The notes: a model not told the origin generated them from the letters alone. Counted from the first letter of the stretch, positions 39,418-48,668 are shown. The stretch is DNA of 53,378 nt from Pseudomonas sp. P7548 (GCF_013386585.1 NZ_JACARO010000029.1:1-53378), one strand, 5' to 3'. Made by a program: numbers and translations.

Positions 39418-40428
39418 ATGCTAGATAAACAGAGCTTTAGCCCAGCAGAATCAAGCCCCGCACTGTCTCGGCGCTTTAGCGTTGCACCTATGATGGATTG
39501 GACGGACCGCCATTGCCGGTTCTTCCTGCGCCTGCTCTCCAAACACGCCCTGCTCTACACCGAGATGGTCACCACCGGCGCTATCCTCCACGGCGACCAC
39601 GACCGCTTCCTGCGCCACAACGAAGCCGAGCACCCGCTTGCACTTCAGTTGGGCGGCAGCGTCCCCGCCGACCTGGCCGCCTGCGCTCGTATGGCTGAGG
39701 CCGCCGGTTACGACGAAGTGAACCTGAACGTCGGCTGCCCCAGCGACCGGGTGCAGAACAACATGATCGGCGCAATCCTGATGGCGCACCCTGCCCTGGT
39801 GGCCGATTGTGTGAAGGCGATGCGCGACGCAGTGTCGATTCCGGTGACGGTGAAGCACCGTATCGGGATCAATGGGCGGGACAGTTATGCCGAGCTGTGT
39901 GATTTTGTCGGGACGGTGAGGGATGCGGGGTGCACCAGTTTTACGGTGCATGCGCGGATTGCGATCCTGGAGGGGTTGTCGCCGAAGGAGAACCGTGACA
40001 TTCCGCCGTTGCGCTATGACGTGGCGGCGCAGTTGAAGCGGGATTTCCCGGCGCTGGAGTTCATTCTCAACGGTGGGATCAAGACGTTGGAGCAGTGCCA
40101 TGAGCATTTGCAGACGTTTGATGGGGTGATGCTGGGCCGGGAGGCTTATCACAATCCGTATTTGCTGGCGGAAGTGGATCAGCAGTTGTTTGGCAGTGCG
40201 GCGCCGGTGATCAGCCGAGCTGAGGCGTTGGTGCAGTTGCGGCCTTATATTGCCGAGCATTTGGCGAGCGGTGGCTCGATGCACCATGTCACTCGGCATA
40301 TTTTGGGATTGGGGACTGGGTTTCCGGGAGCGCGTAAGTTCAGGCAATTGTTGTCGGTGGATATTCACAAGGCGAGTGATCCGCTGGCGCTATTGGATCA
40401 GGCCGGGGCGTTGTTGGAAGGACGGTAA
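39418..40428 (+). CDS. dusA: tRNA-dihydrouridine synthase A, reconstituted by the prophage
   Basis: A 336-aa flavoenzyme that reduces uridines in the D-loop of tRNA (U20 and U20a in E. coli) using NADPH and FMN. Family marks are RFSVAPMMDWTDRHCRFF, then NLNVGCPSDRVQNNMIGAIL with the catalytic Cys in VGCPSD, TVKHRIG and ILNGGIKTLEQC. The first 15 codons (MLDKQSFSPAESSPA) come from phage DNA, and native LSRRFSV follows. The host start is at attL and has only seven residues before LSRR, so the hybrid is 8 residues longer. A start further upstream at 39322 would cross the arm-site palindrome and is less likely. Confidence 0.93.
   Translation: MLDKQSFSPAESSPALSRRFSVAPMMDWTDRHCRFFLRLLSKHALLYTEMVTTGAILHGDHDRFLRHNEAEHPLALQLGGSVPADLAACARMAEAAGYDEVNLNVGCPSDRVQNNMIGAILMAHPALVADCVKAMRDAVSIPVTVKHRIGINGRDSYAELCDFVGTVRDAGCTSFTVHARIAILEGLSPKENRDIPPLRYDVAAQLKRDFPALEFILNGGIKTLEQCHEHLQTFDGVMLGREAYHNPYLLAEVDQQLFGSAAPVISRAEALVQLRPYIAEHLASGGSMHHVTRHILGLGTGFPGARKFRQLLSVDIHKASDPLALLDQAGALLEGR
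39472..39502 (+). repeat. attR core (31-bp copy inside dusA)
   Basis: It is identical to the attL copy at 1143-1173. Phage DNA lies to the left, and host dusA continues to the right. The four codons just left (L-S-R-R) are synonymous variants of the host ones, so attP carries a coding mimic of the dusA 5' end. Confidence 0.93.
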
Positions 40429-40434
40429 CCGCTC

Positions 40435-41319
40435 TCAGCCGACGGTCTCAAGGCAGTCAATCAAGGTCTCGATAAACCGCTGCAACGAGGGTGGCAGTGT
40501 GCGTTTGGGCATGGTCAGGACTTGAACGGAGCGGTCGGCAAATCGAGGGTTTGTCAGCGGGATCGACACCAGCTCATCGCTGCCATTCACCCGCTGGCTG
40601 ATTGCGCCGCCCAAGGCGACGGTGTCGGTGTGGCGCACAAACTCGTGGATGGCTCCGGAGTAGTTGCAGGTCATCACGTGGTTGAAGGCCAGTCCCTCCA
40701 TTTCGCAGACCAGGTCGAATAGCTGCCGTTGGGTCGTGCCTTTGGGGGTGAGCGCCAAGGGGAACGGCGCGAGCGCGCGCAGGGGCAATTGCTTGTGCGT
40801 CGCCAGCGGATGGCCGGCGCGCATGATCGCGCGTATCGCTGAGCGGCCTGAATAGAGGATCTCGACACCATCGGTCGGCTCTGTGCTGAACGTCAACCCG
40901 ACGTCGGCATCACCACGCTTCACTTTCTCTGCGCATTCGAACGGCGACATCACCTCCAACACGTACTGGAAATCCGGGTGTTGCCGGTAATGCTGGATCA
41001 GCACGTTCGGCAGAAAATAGCGCGATAGCCCTTCTGTCGAGACCAGGCGAATCACGCGCGCGCCGGGGTAATCTCCACCGCGCAACTCCGACAGCAGCGC
41101 TTGTTCCTCCAACGAGGCGCGCCTTGCGTGGTGGGCCAGCGCGCTGCCCGCCGCCGTCGGTTCCATGCCCCGTGGCCGACGCTCGAACAAGGGCACGCCG
41201 ATACTTTCCTCCAACAGGGCGATCTGGCGGCTGACCGCGCTGGGGGCGATATGCAGGCGCTCACCCGCCGCCGCCAGCGAACCTGAATCAAACACGGCCA
41301 GAAAATAACGATAATCCAT
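40435..41319 (-). CDS. LysR-family transcriptional regulator
   Basis: A 294-aa LysR protein. The N-terminal helix-turn-helix is MDYRYFLAVFDSGSLAAAGE, then LHIAPSAVSRQIALLEESIG. The effector domain covers about 90-290. The ATG at 41319 is used because the family starts at MDYRYFL. It is divergent from the M20 peptidase-MFS pair, the usual layout for a regulator of an adjacent transport/catabolic operon. Its inducer is unknown, probably the substrate of that pair. An AT-rich palindrome CTATTAATTAG lies in the shared upstream region. It ends 6 bp past dusA, convergent. Confidence 0.9.
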   Translation of the reverse strand: MDYRYFLAVFDSGSLAAAGERLHIAPSAVSRQIALLEESIGVPLFERRPRGMEPTAAGSALAHHARRASLEEQALLSELRGGDYPGARVIRLVSTEGLSRYFLPNVLIQHYRQHPDFQYVLEVMSPFECAEKVKRGDADVGLTFSTEPTDGVEILYSGRSAIRAIMRAGHPLATHKQLPLRALAPFPLALTPKGTTQRQLFDLVCEMEGLAFNHVMTCNYSGAIHEFVRHTDTVALGGAISQRVNGSDELVSIPLTNPRFADRSVQVLTMPKRTLPPSLQRFIETLIDCLETVG

Positions 41320-41439
41320 GGGTTTCCCGCGCATAAAGACATCTATTAATTAGAAGCCAGTCTTCAAAAAACAGCAATATACAGTGCGATGGGCGACTTC
41401 TATATTGGCCTGAATCACTCAGCCCTTATCGGAACGCTC

Positions 41440-42825
41440 ATGTCCAAGCAACACGCCCTCGACAGTGTTCGCCACGCCTTCACTGACGGTCATTTCGAAG
41501 CCGACTTGCGTCGCCGGGTCGCTATTCGCAGTGAAAGCCAGGCCCCCGGCCAAGCGCCGGAATTGACACGGTACCTGCAAGAGGAAATACAACCGGCGCT
41601 GGAGCGGATGGGCTTTGAATGCCAGGCCCTTGAGAACCCGAAGGGCGCGGGCCCACTGCTGTTTGCTTCGCGTCATGAAGGCGCGGACTTGCCAACGGTG
41701 CTGACCTATGGGCATGGCGATGTGGTGCTCGGTTATGCCGAGCAATGGCGTGAAGGCCTTAACCCGTGGGCGCTGACCGTGGAAGGCGACCGTTGGTATG
41801 GCCGCGGCACCGCCGACAACAAAGGCCAGCACAGCATTAACCTGACGGCATTGGAGGCGGTGATCAAGGCCCGCGACGGACGGCTGGGGTTTAACGTCAA
41901 GGTGCTGTTCGAGACCGGCGAAGAATGTGGCTCGCCCGGGTTGCGCGAGGCCTGCACGGAGCATCGCCAACTGCTGCAAGCCGATGTATTCATCGCCTCG
42001 GACGGCCCGCGCCTGAGTGACAACCGCCCGACGATTTTTCTCGGCTCTCGCGGCTCGGCGCTGTTTTCCCTTGAGGTGCAGGCACGCGACAAGGGCTTGC
42101 ACTCTGGCAACTGGGGCGGCGTGATGTCCAACCCGGCCGTGGTGCTGGCCAACGCACTGGCCAGCCTGGTGAATCAGGACGGCCGTATTCTGTGCCGGGG
42201 GCTGGTGCCCTCCTCCATACCCGACGCAGTGCGCGAAGCCATCCACGACTTGGGCATTGATCAACATTCCCTCGGCCGACCTCTGGATGTTGACTGGGGT
42301 GAGCCTGGCCTCACCTTGGGTGAACGGCTCTTTGGCTGGAATACCTTGGAAGTCCTCGCGTTCACGGCGGGCAATCCGGCCAAGCCGGTGAATGCCATTC
42401 CACCGTCGGCGATTGCGCATTGCCAATTGCGCTTTGTGGTCGGTACAGACTGGCAGAACCTGGAGCACCTGCTGCGCCAGCACTTGGATGCTGAGGGCTT
42501 TCACGGCGTCAACATCGTCGTTGATCGCTGCACACCCAGCACTCGGTTAGACCCTGACAATCCCTGGGTGCGCTTCGCAAAAAAGGTCATCAGCGACACC
42601 ACACCGAGGCCGATCGCCGTACTGCCGAACCTTGCCGGTACGCTGCCCAACGACATTTTCGCTGATGTATTGGGGTTGCCGACCTTGTGGATTCCACATT
42701 CCTACCCCGGCTGCTCGCAACATGCGCCGGATGAACACCTGCTGGGTTCGGTGGTGCTGGAAGGCCTGCAAATCATGACCGCACTGTTCTGGGAACTGGG
42801 CGATAGGGCGCAAGCCCGCGCATAA
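41440..42825 (+). CDS. M20 family metallopeptidase/deacylase
   Basis: A 461-aa zinc amidohydrolase of the ArgE/DapE/carboxypeptidase G2 family. Metal-binding segments are LTYGHGDVV (first His and Asp), GRGTADNKGQHSINL (bridging Asp), ETGEECGSPG (Glu-Glu catalytic base) and the C-terminal PHSYPGCSQHAPDEH with the last His. The dimerisation lid lies at about 215-340. The start at 41440 is chosen as the first well-placed ATG; a start 17 codons upstream is unlikely. It probably hydrolyses an N-acyl amino acid or dipeptide imported by the following transporter. Confidence 0.9.
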   Translation: MSKQHALDSVRHAFTDGHFEADLRRRVAIRSESQAPGQAPELTRYLQEEIQPALERMGFECQALENPKGAGPLLFASRHEGADLPTVLTYGHGDVVLGYAEQWREGLNPWALTVEGDRWYGRGTADNKGQHSINLTALEAVIKARDGRLGFNVKVLFETGEECGSPGLREACTEHRQLLQADVFIASDGPRLSDNRPTIFLGSRGSALFSLEVQARDKGLHSGNWGGVMSNPAVVLANALASLVNQDGRILCRGLVPSSIPDAVREAIHDLGIDQHSLGRPLDVDWGEPGLTLGERLFGWNTLEVLAFTAGNPAKPVNAIPPSAIAHCQLRFVVGTDWQNLEHLLRQHLDAEGFHGVNIVVDRCTPSTRLDPDNPWVRFAKKVISDTTPRPIAVLPNLAGTLPNDIFADVLGLPTLWIPHSYPGCSQHAPDEHLLGSVVLEGLQIMTALFWELGDRAQARA

Positions 42826-42893
42826 AAAACAGGGCCCTGATCCACCTTTTATCCCTGCCGCTCACACACTTACAAAAACCAGGAGCGTCGAAC

Positions 42894-44183
42894 ATGACAG
42901 CGCTGTCGTCCACACCCGCCACACCGGCCATCGAACAAGCACAGCCCCTATGGAAACCGGTCGGTGCCGCCTTGATCGGCAACACCCTTGAATGGTTTGA
43001 CTTGTCGGTCTACGCCTACTTTGCGTTAACCATCAGCAAGGTATTCTTCCCCGCAACGGACCCGGCAGTGTCGCTGTTTCTGGCGTTCGCAACGTTCGGC
43101 ATTTCGTTTCTGATTCGCCCGCTGGGTGCTGCGGTACTGGGCTCCTATGCCGACCGGCAAGGTCGTAAGAAAGCCTTGAGCCTGTCCATATTGCTGATGC
43201 TGATCGGCACGGCGATGATCGCGGTGATGCCCAGCTATGCCGCTATCGGGGTCATCGCCCCCCTCGGAATCCTGTTTGCGCGCCTGCTGCAAGGGTTCTC
43301 CGCCGGCGGCGAGTTCGGTAGCTCAACCGCGTTCATGATGGAACACGCGCCGCAAAAGACGCGTAACTTTGTCGCGAGCCTGCAATTTGCCAGTCAAGGC
43401 TTTGGCGTGGTGATCGCCTCGTTGTTCGGCTACTTCCTGACGACCAATCTGGATGATCATCAGATGCTCGAATGGGGTTGGCGGGTGCCGTTTTTCTTCG
43501 GTTTGATTCTGGGCCCGGTGGGGCTTTATATCCGCCGTACGGTGGATGAGTCGCCTGATTTCAAGGAGAGCGAGCCGGGTTCACAGCCGCTAAGGGAGGT
43601 GTTTGTTTCGCAGAAGACATTGCTGCTGGTCGCGATGGGCGTGCTGATCGTGTCGACGGCGTCCAATTTCATGATGAAGTACATGCCGTCCTATGCGTCA
43701 ACCACGTTGAACATTCCACAGTCGTCAGGCTTTCTGGCGACGCTGACCGGCGGCCTGATCCTGACCCTGGTGACACCCGTTGTCGGTTTCATCGCCGGGT
43801 TCGTCAGCCGTATCAAGATCATGCTCTGGGCTTCGATCATCTACATCCTGAGTATTTTCCCGGCCTTCGTCTGGCTGAACAAAGTGCCGAGTGCAACGTC
43901 GTTATTGCTCGTCGTCTCGATGATGGCGCTGATCAAGGCCGTGTACTTTGCACCGCTGGCCTCACTCATGGCCGATGTGTTCCCGATCCGTACCCGGGTG
44001 ACGGGCATGTCGTTGAGCTACAACCTCTCAGTGACGATCTTTGGGGGCTTTGCGCCAGTGATTGCCACGGGGCTGATCGCGCTGACCGGGTCGCAGTTGG
44101 CGCCGAGTTTTTATCTGATCCTGGCGGCGGCACTTAGCATCAGTGCCTTGCTGGTTGCCAAGCGGAAGTTGAAGCTGTCGTAA
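42894..44183 (+). CDS. MFS transporter, metabolite:H+ symporter (MHS) type
   Basis: A 429-aa inner-membrane protein with 12 predicted helices. MHS features are GNTLEWFDLSVYAYFA near residue 30, RPLGAAVLGSYADRQGRKKAL (loop 2-3 signature) and LLQGFSAGGEFGSSTAFMME. The family imports citrate, proline, shikimate and similar acids. It begins 68 bp after the M20 gene with AGGAG upstream, and is likely cotranscribed under the divergent LysR. The substrate is probably the acyl-amino compound cleaved by the peptidase. Confidence 0.92.
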   Translation: MTALSSTPATPAIEQAQPLWKPVGAALIGNTLEWFDLSVYAYFALTISKVFFPATDPAVSLFLAFATFGISFLIRPLGAAVLGSYADRQGRKKALSLSILLMLIGTAMIAVMPSYAAIGVIAPLGILFARLLQGFSAGGEFGSSTAFMMEHAPQKTRNFVASLQFASQGFGVVIASLFGYFLTTNLDDHQMLEWGWRVPFFFGLILGPVGLYIRRTVDESPDFKESEPGSQPLREVFVSQKTLLLVAMGVLIVSTASNFMMKYMPSYASTTLNIPQSSGFLATLTGGLILTLVTPVVGFIAGFVSRIKIMLWASIIYILSIFPAFVWLNKVPSATSLLLVVSMMALIKAVYFAPLASLMADVFPIRTRVTGMSLSYNLSVTIFGGFAPVIATGLIALTGSQLAPSFYLILAAALSISALLVAKRKLKLS

Positions 44184-44222
44184 CTCAACCCCCTATGACG
44201 GCAGGATTGCGGTGACGGTGAG

Positions 44223-44252
44223 TGCGCTATCGCAGGCAAGCCAGCTCCTACA
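44223..44252. repeat. REP element
   Basis: TGCGCTATCGCAGGCAAGCC followed by AGCTCCTACA is the common Pseudomonas REP type (GTGGGAGCTGGCTTGCCTGCGATAGC in the opposite sense). It is a single copy behind the MFS gene. Confidence 0.8.
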
Positions 44253-44447
44253 GGGGGGGGCGGGTTGTCTGGAGGGCAGTTGGGTTGAACCTGCTGGCCG
44301 ATTTGGCCTCCTATTGAGCAGGTAGGCCGGTGTTTCAAACGGCTGTTTTCAGGATGTTGCCCTCGCAAACGATCGAACGCATTTGCGCCCTTGAGCGCCT
44401 GTCGGCGCTCGGGTAATGTCATCAGACCCATAGGACAGAGCACGCCC

Positions 44448-45374
44448 ATGACTTCCAAGCTGGAACAACTCAAGCAATTCACGACTGTCGTAGCCGATAC
44501 CGGCGATTTTTCCACCCTCGCCAAACTCAAGCCTCAAGACGCCACCACCAACCCTTCCCTGCTGCTAAAGGCCGCGTCGATTTCGGCGTATGCGCCGTTG
44601 CTGGATGAGGCTGTAAAGGACTGCAACGGTGACGTGGGCCTGGCCAGCGACCGTTTTGCGGTAGCTGTGGGTCAGGAGATCCTGAAGGTAGTGCCGGGCC
44701 GCATCTCCACCGAGGTGGACGCCCGCCTGTCGTTCGACGAAGCGGCCATTCTCAAGCGTGCGCACCGTCTGATCGACTTGTACGAAAAGGCCGGCGTTGG
44801 CCGTGACCGCGTGCTGATCAAGATCGCGTCCACCTGGGAAGGCATCCGCGCTGCAGAGAAGCTGGAAAAAGAAGGCATCCAGACCAACCTGACCCTGCTG
44901 TTCTCCTTCGCCCAGGCCGTGGCGTGTGCTGAAGCAGGCGTGTTCCTGATTTCGCCGTTCGTGGGCCGTATCTACGACTGGTACAAGAAAGCCAACGGCA
45001 ACGACTATACCGGCGCGGATGATCCGGGCGTGCAGTCGGTGACGCGCATCTACAACTACTACAAGGCCAATGGCTACAAGACCGTGGTGATGGGGGCAAG
45101 CTTCCGCAACCTGAGCCAGATCGAAGAGCTGGCCGGGTGTGATCGCCTGACCATCAGCCCGGACCTGCTGGAGAAGTTGGCTGCCGACGAAGGCAAGCTG
45201 GAGCGCAAGCTGTCGCCAGGCCATGCCGGTGAAGCGCGGGTGCATTTGACTGAAGCGCAGTTCCGTTGGGAATCCAACGAGGATGCGATGGCGACCGAGA
45301 AGCTGGCGGAGGGGATTCGTCAGTTTGCTCGGGACCAGGAGAAGCTGGAGGCATTGCTGACTGCCAAGTTGTAA
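44448..45374 (+). CDS. tal: Transaldolase
   Basis: A 308-aa class I aldolase that moves a dihydroxyacetone unit from sedoheptulose-7-phosphate to glyceraldehyde-3-phosphate in the pentose phosphate pathway. Signatures are [13 protein letters not shown] near residue 33 and the active site [16 protein letters not shown], whose Lys forms the Schiff base. [19 protein letters not shown] is also typical. It has an intrinsic terminator right behind it, so it is monocistronic. Confidence 0.97.
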   Translation: MTSKLEQLKQFTTVVADTGDFSTLAKLKPQDATTNPSLLLKAASISAYAPLLDEAVKDCNGDVGLASDRFAVAVGQEILKVVPGRISTEVDARLSFDEAAILKRAHRLIDLYEKAGVGRDRVLIKIASTWEGIRAAEKLEKEGIQTNLTLLFSFAQAVACAEAGVFLISPFVGRIYDWYKKANGNDYTGADDPGVQSVTRIYNYYKANGYKTVVMGASFRNLSQIEELAGCDRLTISPDLLEKLAADEGKLERKLSPGHAGEARVHLTEAQFRWESNEDAMATEKLAEGIRQFARDQEKLEALLTAKL

Positions 45375-45393
45375 AAGACGGCGGTTGCAAAAA

Positions 45394-45425
45394 GGGCGGC
45401 ACCTTTGCGGGTGCCGCCCTTTTTT
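45394..45425 (+). terminator. Intrinsic terminator of tal
   Basis: A 10-bp stem, GGGCGGCACC / GGTGCCGCCC, with a 6-nt loop is followed by six T. It lies 19 bp past the tal stop. Confidence 0.93.
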
Positions 45426-45483
45426 GTCTTTCACCGACCTGAAGTCGAACTCAGTACATTTGGAATGTATTCCAACAGTAAAA

Positions 45484-45966
45484 TCAGTGGCGCTCGAGGG
45501 CGTTGACGAGGTCGTGGAAGGCTTCGCGGTTGGACTCGTTGAGGCCCATCAGGATCTTGTGCGCTTCCAGCACCTTGACCCGCACCACTTCCTCGGACTG
45601 GTCCTGGGATGGCAGGTCGGTCAGGCATTCCGGGCAAGGGATCGGGCGGTCAACGATGTTGAACACCTGGTCGAAGCCCATGGACTGCAGCAGACGGGTG
45701 ATGTCTTCGTGGGTGGTGACGACCGTAGGCAACAGGCCGACCTTCTGCCGAGACAGAATGGACAACTTGGCCAACAGCCCAAGGGTGGTGCTATCGATGC
45801 TGCGGGTTTCGGTCAGATCGATCACGATCGCCGAGAAATTCAGCGCTGTGAAGATCCGCTCAATCGTCGCATCCAGCGCCGAACACAAGGTCAGGCGCAC
45901 TTCACCGACAAACTTCAGGACGAAGGTCCCGTCTTGCTCGGCGAATTGGATTCTTCCGGTACTCAT
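45484..45966 (-). CDS. hsbA: STAS anti-anti-sigma factor (HsbA-like)
   Basis: A 160-aa protein. The N-terminal STAS domain (about 1-100) contains FVGEVRLTLCSALDATIE and LTETRSIDSTTLGLLA, whose Ser is the usual phosphorylation site. The C-terminal extension has a CPEC knuckle and a helix. In P. aeruginosa HsbA, phosphorylated or not by HsbR, binds FlgM or the diguanylate cyclase HsbD and switches between swimming and biofilm. The ATG overlaps the hsbR stop (TGATG), so the two are coupled. Confidence 0.9.
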   Translation of the reverse strand: MSTGRIQFAEQDGTFVLKFVGEVRLTLCSALDATIERIFTALNFSAIVIDLTETRSIDSTTLGLLAKLSILSRQKVGLLPTVVTTHEDITRLLQSMGFDQVFNIVDRPIPCPECLTDLPSQDQSEEVVRVKVLEAHKILMGLNESNREAFHDLVNALERH

Positions 45967-47147
45967 CAAAGATTCCTGCTCAACACCAATAGGGCGATAT
46001 CATCCGGCATCTCCCCTAGCGTGGCCAATCCAAACACTTGCCGCAGGCCATCCAGGCTGCCGCCCGCCGACTTGACCTTTTGAGGCAAGGCGGCTTCTTT
46101 CTCCTTGAGTGTAGGCTCTGGAAGCAGGTCCAGGATACCGTCGGACATCAGCGTGAGGCTGAAGGTCGGCGGCAGCTCCAGGATGTGGTCTTCGTAGGTG
46201 GCTTCATTGAACAAGCCCACCGGCAGGCCACGCCCTTCCAGGTAACGCACACTGTCAGGAGTGTATAAAACAGGCATCGGCAGGTGACCGCCAATACTGT
46301 AGGTCAAAAGACCGGTTTCTTCATCGATCACGCCGCCGACCATCGTCACGTGCTTGCCCAGCTTGCAACTGATCAGGCCTCGGTTGATGTGGCCCAGCAC
46401 CTCGGAGGGGGTGAACTCCGGCAAGGTGCCATTGCGCTTGGATTCGAACAGCAGCCGTGTGGTCATGAACTTCAACAACACGGTCACAAAAGCAGAGGAA
46501 GCTCCGTGGCCGGACACGTCGGCCAGGTAGAACGCGACACGCCGCTCATCGACGCGGAAGTAGTCGACAAAATCACCCGACAGGTACAACGACGGGATGA
46601 TCTGGTGAGCAAACTGGAAGTCGTCGATGGTCCAGGGGCTGACCGGCAGCATGTTCATCTGCACCTGGCGACCGGCGTTCTGGTCTTCCTGGAGCAGGTT
46701 CAGGCTGGCTTCGAGTTCGCGGTTGGCGGTTTCGAGCTTTTCGCGGTAACGCTGGTTTTCCAGCAGCAGGCGTGCACGGTCCAGCGCACGACGCACCGAG
46801 TGCTCCAGCACAGCCAGGTCTTCGAGAGGCTTGATCAGGTAATCGGCCGCGCCCAGGCGCAAGGCCTCGACGGCATCGTTCATCACCCCGGCACCGGACA
46901 CAACGATCACGGGCGTCTGTGGGGCAAGGTCGGTCACCTGGCGAATCAGCTCGAGGCCGCCCATCTGGGGCATGCGCAGGTCGCAGATCACAAGATCGGG
47001 CTTGTCGCGCTCGAACACCTGGAGACCCTGTTGGCCGTTGCCGGCCTGCAGGACGCTGAAGCCACTGTCTTCCAAATAGGCCGCGAGGCTCGCGCGCACT
47101 ACTTCGTCGTCATCGATTATCAGCAGCGTGGCACTGGTTTTTTGCAT
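45966..47147 (-). CDS. hsbR: Response regulator with PP2C phosphatase domain (HsbR-like)
   Basis: A 393-aa regulator. The receiver domain (about 6-125) has DDDEVV, the phospho-acceptor Asp in VICDLRMPQMGG and the Lys in YLIKPLEDL. A coiled-coil linker follows (NQRYREKLETANRELEASLNL). A SpoIIE/PP2C-type phosphatase domain begins near 190 (SGDFVDYFRVDERRVAFYLADVSGHGASS), with metal-binding Asp residues. In P. aeruginosa HsbR receives phosphate from HptB and acts as kinase or phosphatase of HsbA. First gene of the pair. Confidence 0.93.
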   Translation of the reverse strand: MQKTSATLLIIDDDEVVRASLAAYLEDSGFSVLQAGNGQQGLQVFERDKPDLVICDLRMPQMGGLELIRQVTDLAPQTPVIVVSGAGVMNDAVEALRLGAADYLIKPLEDLAVLEHSVRRALDRARLLLENQRYREKLETANRELEASLNLLQEDQNAGRQVQMNMLPVSPWTIDDFQFAHQIIPSLYLSGDFVDYFRVDERRVAFYLADVSGHGASSAFVTVLLKFMTTRLLFESKRNGTLPEFTPSEVLGHINRGLISCKLGKHVTMVGGVIDEETGLLTYSIGGHLPMPVLYTPDSVRYLEGRGLPVGLFNEATYEDHILELPPTFSLTLMSDGILDLLPEPTLKEKEAALPQKVKSAGGSLDGLRQVFGLATLGEMPDDIALLVLSRNL

Positions 47148-47414
47148 GTGGGCAAACGGCGCCAGAATTAGGTTGGCGTAGGTGGCTCGACAATGGCCGG
47201 GCTCACGTACTGGATTCGCTTTCTAGCCACTCTGTCCTACAAAGCACGGGCTTTTGGCCCACGCACAACAGTAAAGCAGAGGTGCCCTTCTAAGGCGCAG
47301 ACGGTACTCCCATCCGCCAGGGGTTTCAAGCTCATGCCGATGGTCGCCGAGCGTCTTTACACCGCAAATCACCGGGAGTTATAAGAACAGCAACAACCAC
47401 AACACAAAGTAAGG

Positions 47415-47720
47415 ATGGAACCTGTGAGCGAACACGAGCGCGACTACGCCGAAAAACGCGATTTCATCCGCATGCGAGTGGATGCCGATGTGTCACTGAT
47501 CCACGCCGGGCAGGAGATTGCCGGGGTTTGCGTGGACCTTTCCAGCTCCGGCATGCAGGTGCAGGCTCCTCGCCAGTTCCAGGTGGGTGACAGGCTCACC
47601 GTGCGTATCGACTCGGTGCACGCCGCTCTCAGGGGCCTGGAGGCCGATACCGAAGTGGTCTGGACCAAGGCCAGCGGTGAAGACCAGCACCTGGGCCTGA
47701 AGATCCTGAAGATGCACTAA
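47415..47720 (+). CDS. PilZ domain protein, c-di-GMP binding
   Basis: A 101-aa single-domain PilZ protein. The binding signature is R-x3-R in EKRDFIRMRVD followed by DLSSSGMQV (D/N-x-S-x-x-G). The C-terminus ends LGLKILKMH, close to the family's G-x-x-F/I pattern. A GTG at 47424 could also serve as start. It stands opposite hsbR and fits the c-di-GMP/motility theme of its neighbours. Its own ligand affinity and partner are unknown. Confidence 0.92.
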   Translation: MEPVSEHERDYAEKRDFIRMRVDADVSLIHAGQEIAGVCVDLSSSGMQVQAPRQFQVGDRLTVRIDSVHAALRGLEADTEVVWTKASGEDQHLGLKILKMH

Positions 47721-47732
47721 AAAGCCGCACAC

Positions 47733-47762
47733 AAAAAAGGCGACCACTGGGGTCGCCTTTTT
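47733..47762. terminator. Bidirectional terminator between pilZ gene and mlaA
   Basis: The 7-bp stem GGCGACC / GGTCGCC has six A before and five T after it, so it works on both strands for the two convergent genes. Confidence 0.92.
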
Positions 47763-47781
47763 CATTTCAAAACATCACGAC

Positions 47782-48471
47782 TTAAAAGTCGTCGACCACC
47801 TTGCCGTCCTTGACCTTGAACTCACGGTTCTGCAGGTAAGCGTTACGGATAAAGGTGTACTTGTCGCCGGTGATCAGCTTCTCGCTGTCGAGCAGGCTGG
47901 CACGGGTATCGACAATGTTCAGGCCGAAGGTGCTGTTACGCCAGCCGATGTCGTTCATGTAGCGGTACGGTTGGGTGTAGCTGTCGACGTATTTGGACGG
48001 TGCGTCACGCAGGGTGCTTGGGCCCAGCAGTGGCAGCATCACGTAAGGACCACTGCCGACGCCCCAGTAGCCGAGGGTTTGGCCGAAGTCTTCGTCGTTG
48101 CGGTGCAGGCCCATTTTGGTGCCCACATCAATGAAACCCAGCACGCCAAAGGTGGTGTTCACCAGCAAACGAGCCGTATCGACGCCCGCCGCGTGAGGCT
48201 TGAGCTGCAATACGTCGTTGGCAAAGTTGCCGACATCGCCGATGTTGCGGAAGAAGTTATGGATGCCAGTCTGCACGAATTGCGGGGTGACGAACTGGTA
48301 ACCCTGGGCCAACGGCTTGAGCGCGTAGGTATCAACGGTGTCGTTGAAGGTGAAGATCGGGCGGTTGACGCTTTCCCATGGGTCGTCTTCCGACGCGGCC
48401 TGGGCGGCAAATGGGGCCAATAGAACAGTGGCACACACAGATAGCTGAGCGATGTAGTGGCTCCAGCGCAT
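47782..48471 (-). CDS. mlaA: MlaA/VacJ family phospholipid transport protein
   Basis: A 229-aa outer-membrane lipid transport component that, with porin, removes surface phospholipid. Family segments are DPWESVNRPIFTFNDTVD, then VGNFANDVLQLKP, FGVLGFIDVGTKMGL and DFGQTLGYWGVGSGPYVMLPLLGPS, of which the last part is highly diagnostic. The signal peptide ends FAAQA-ASED with no lipobox Cys at the cleavage site, whereas E. coli MlaA is a lipoprotein. It therefore seems to be exported by signal peptidase I here. Confidence 0.95.
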   Translation of the reverse strand: MRWSHYIAQLSVCATVLLAPFAAQAASEDDPWESVNRPIFTFNDTVDTYALKPLAQGYQFVTPQFVQTGIHNFFRNIGDVGNFANDVLQLKPHAAGVDTARLLVNTTFGVLGFIDVGTKMGLHRNDEDFGQTLGYWGVGSGPYVMLPLLGPSTLRDAPSKYVDSYTQPYRYMNDIGWRNSTFGLNIVDTRASLLDSEKLITGDKYTFIRNAYLQNREFKVKDGKVVDDF

Positions 48472-48668
48472 AGCTTTGGCTCCTTGAATAGTCTGTCATG
48501 GGCGCTATGCCCTGAATAAGACCGTCAGTATATGACGGAAGTGTCAAATTAGGCAGTCGGTAGGAATTGTCTTAATGATAAACGCACAAAATCCCTACAA
48601 TTACTCATAAGTGTCATCCCCTTGTCATCCGATCCCGATAGCGTCAAAGCTATTTCAGGGATCTCGAA

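Larger units (their letters stand above)
1143..39502. mobile_element. P2/phiCTX-type prophage integrated in dusA
   Basis: The element is bounded by 31-bp identical cores and carries a full P2-type gene set: Q-P-O-N-M-L-X, lysis genes, R-S-V-W-J-I-H-G, FI-FII-E-T-U-D, repressor, Cox/Cro, CII-like, Ogr, a replication protein and a tyrosine integrase next to attR. All structural genes are open and of about the size of their P2 counterparts, so the prophage looks intact and potentially inducible. It differs from P2 in using a toprim/helicase-type replication protein, a muramidase endolysin, a Dam-like methylase and a PrtN-family protein. Four AT-rich or otherwise atypical accessory genes sit between conserved modules. 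No cytotoxin gene like ctx of phiCTX is present. Confidence 0.95.
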
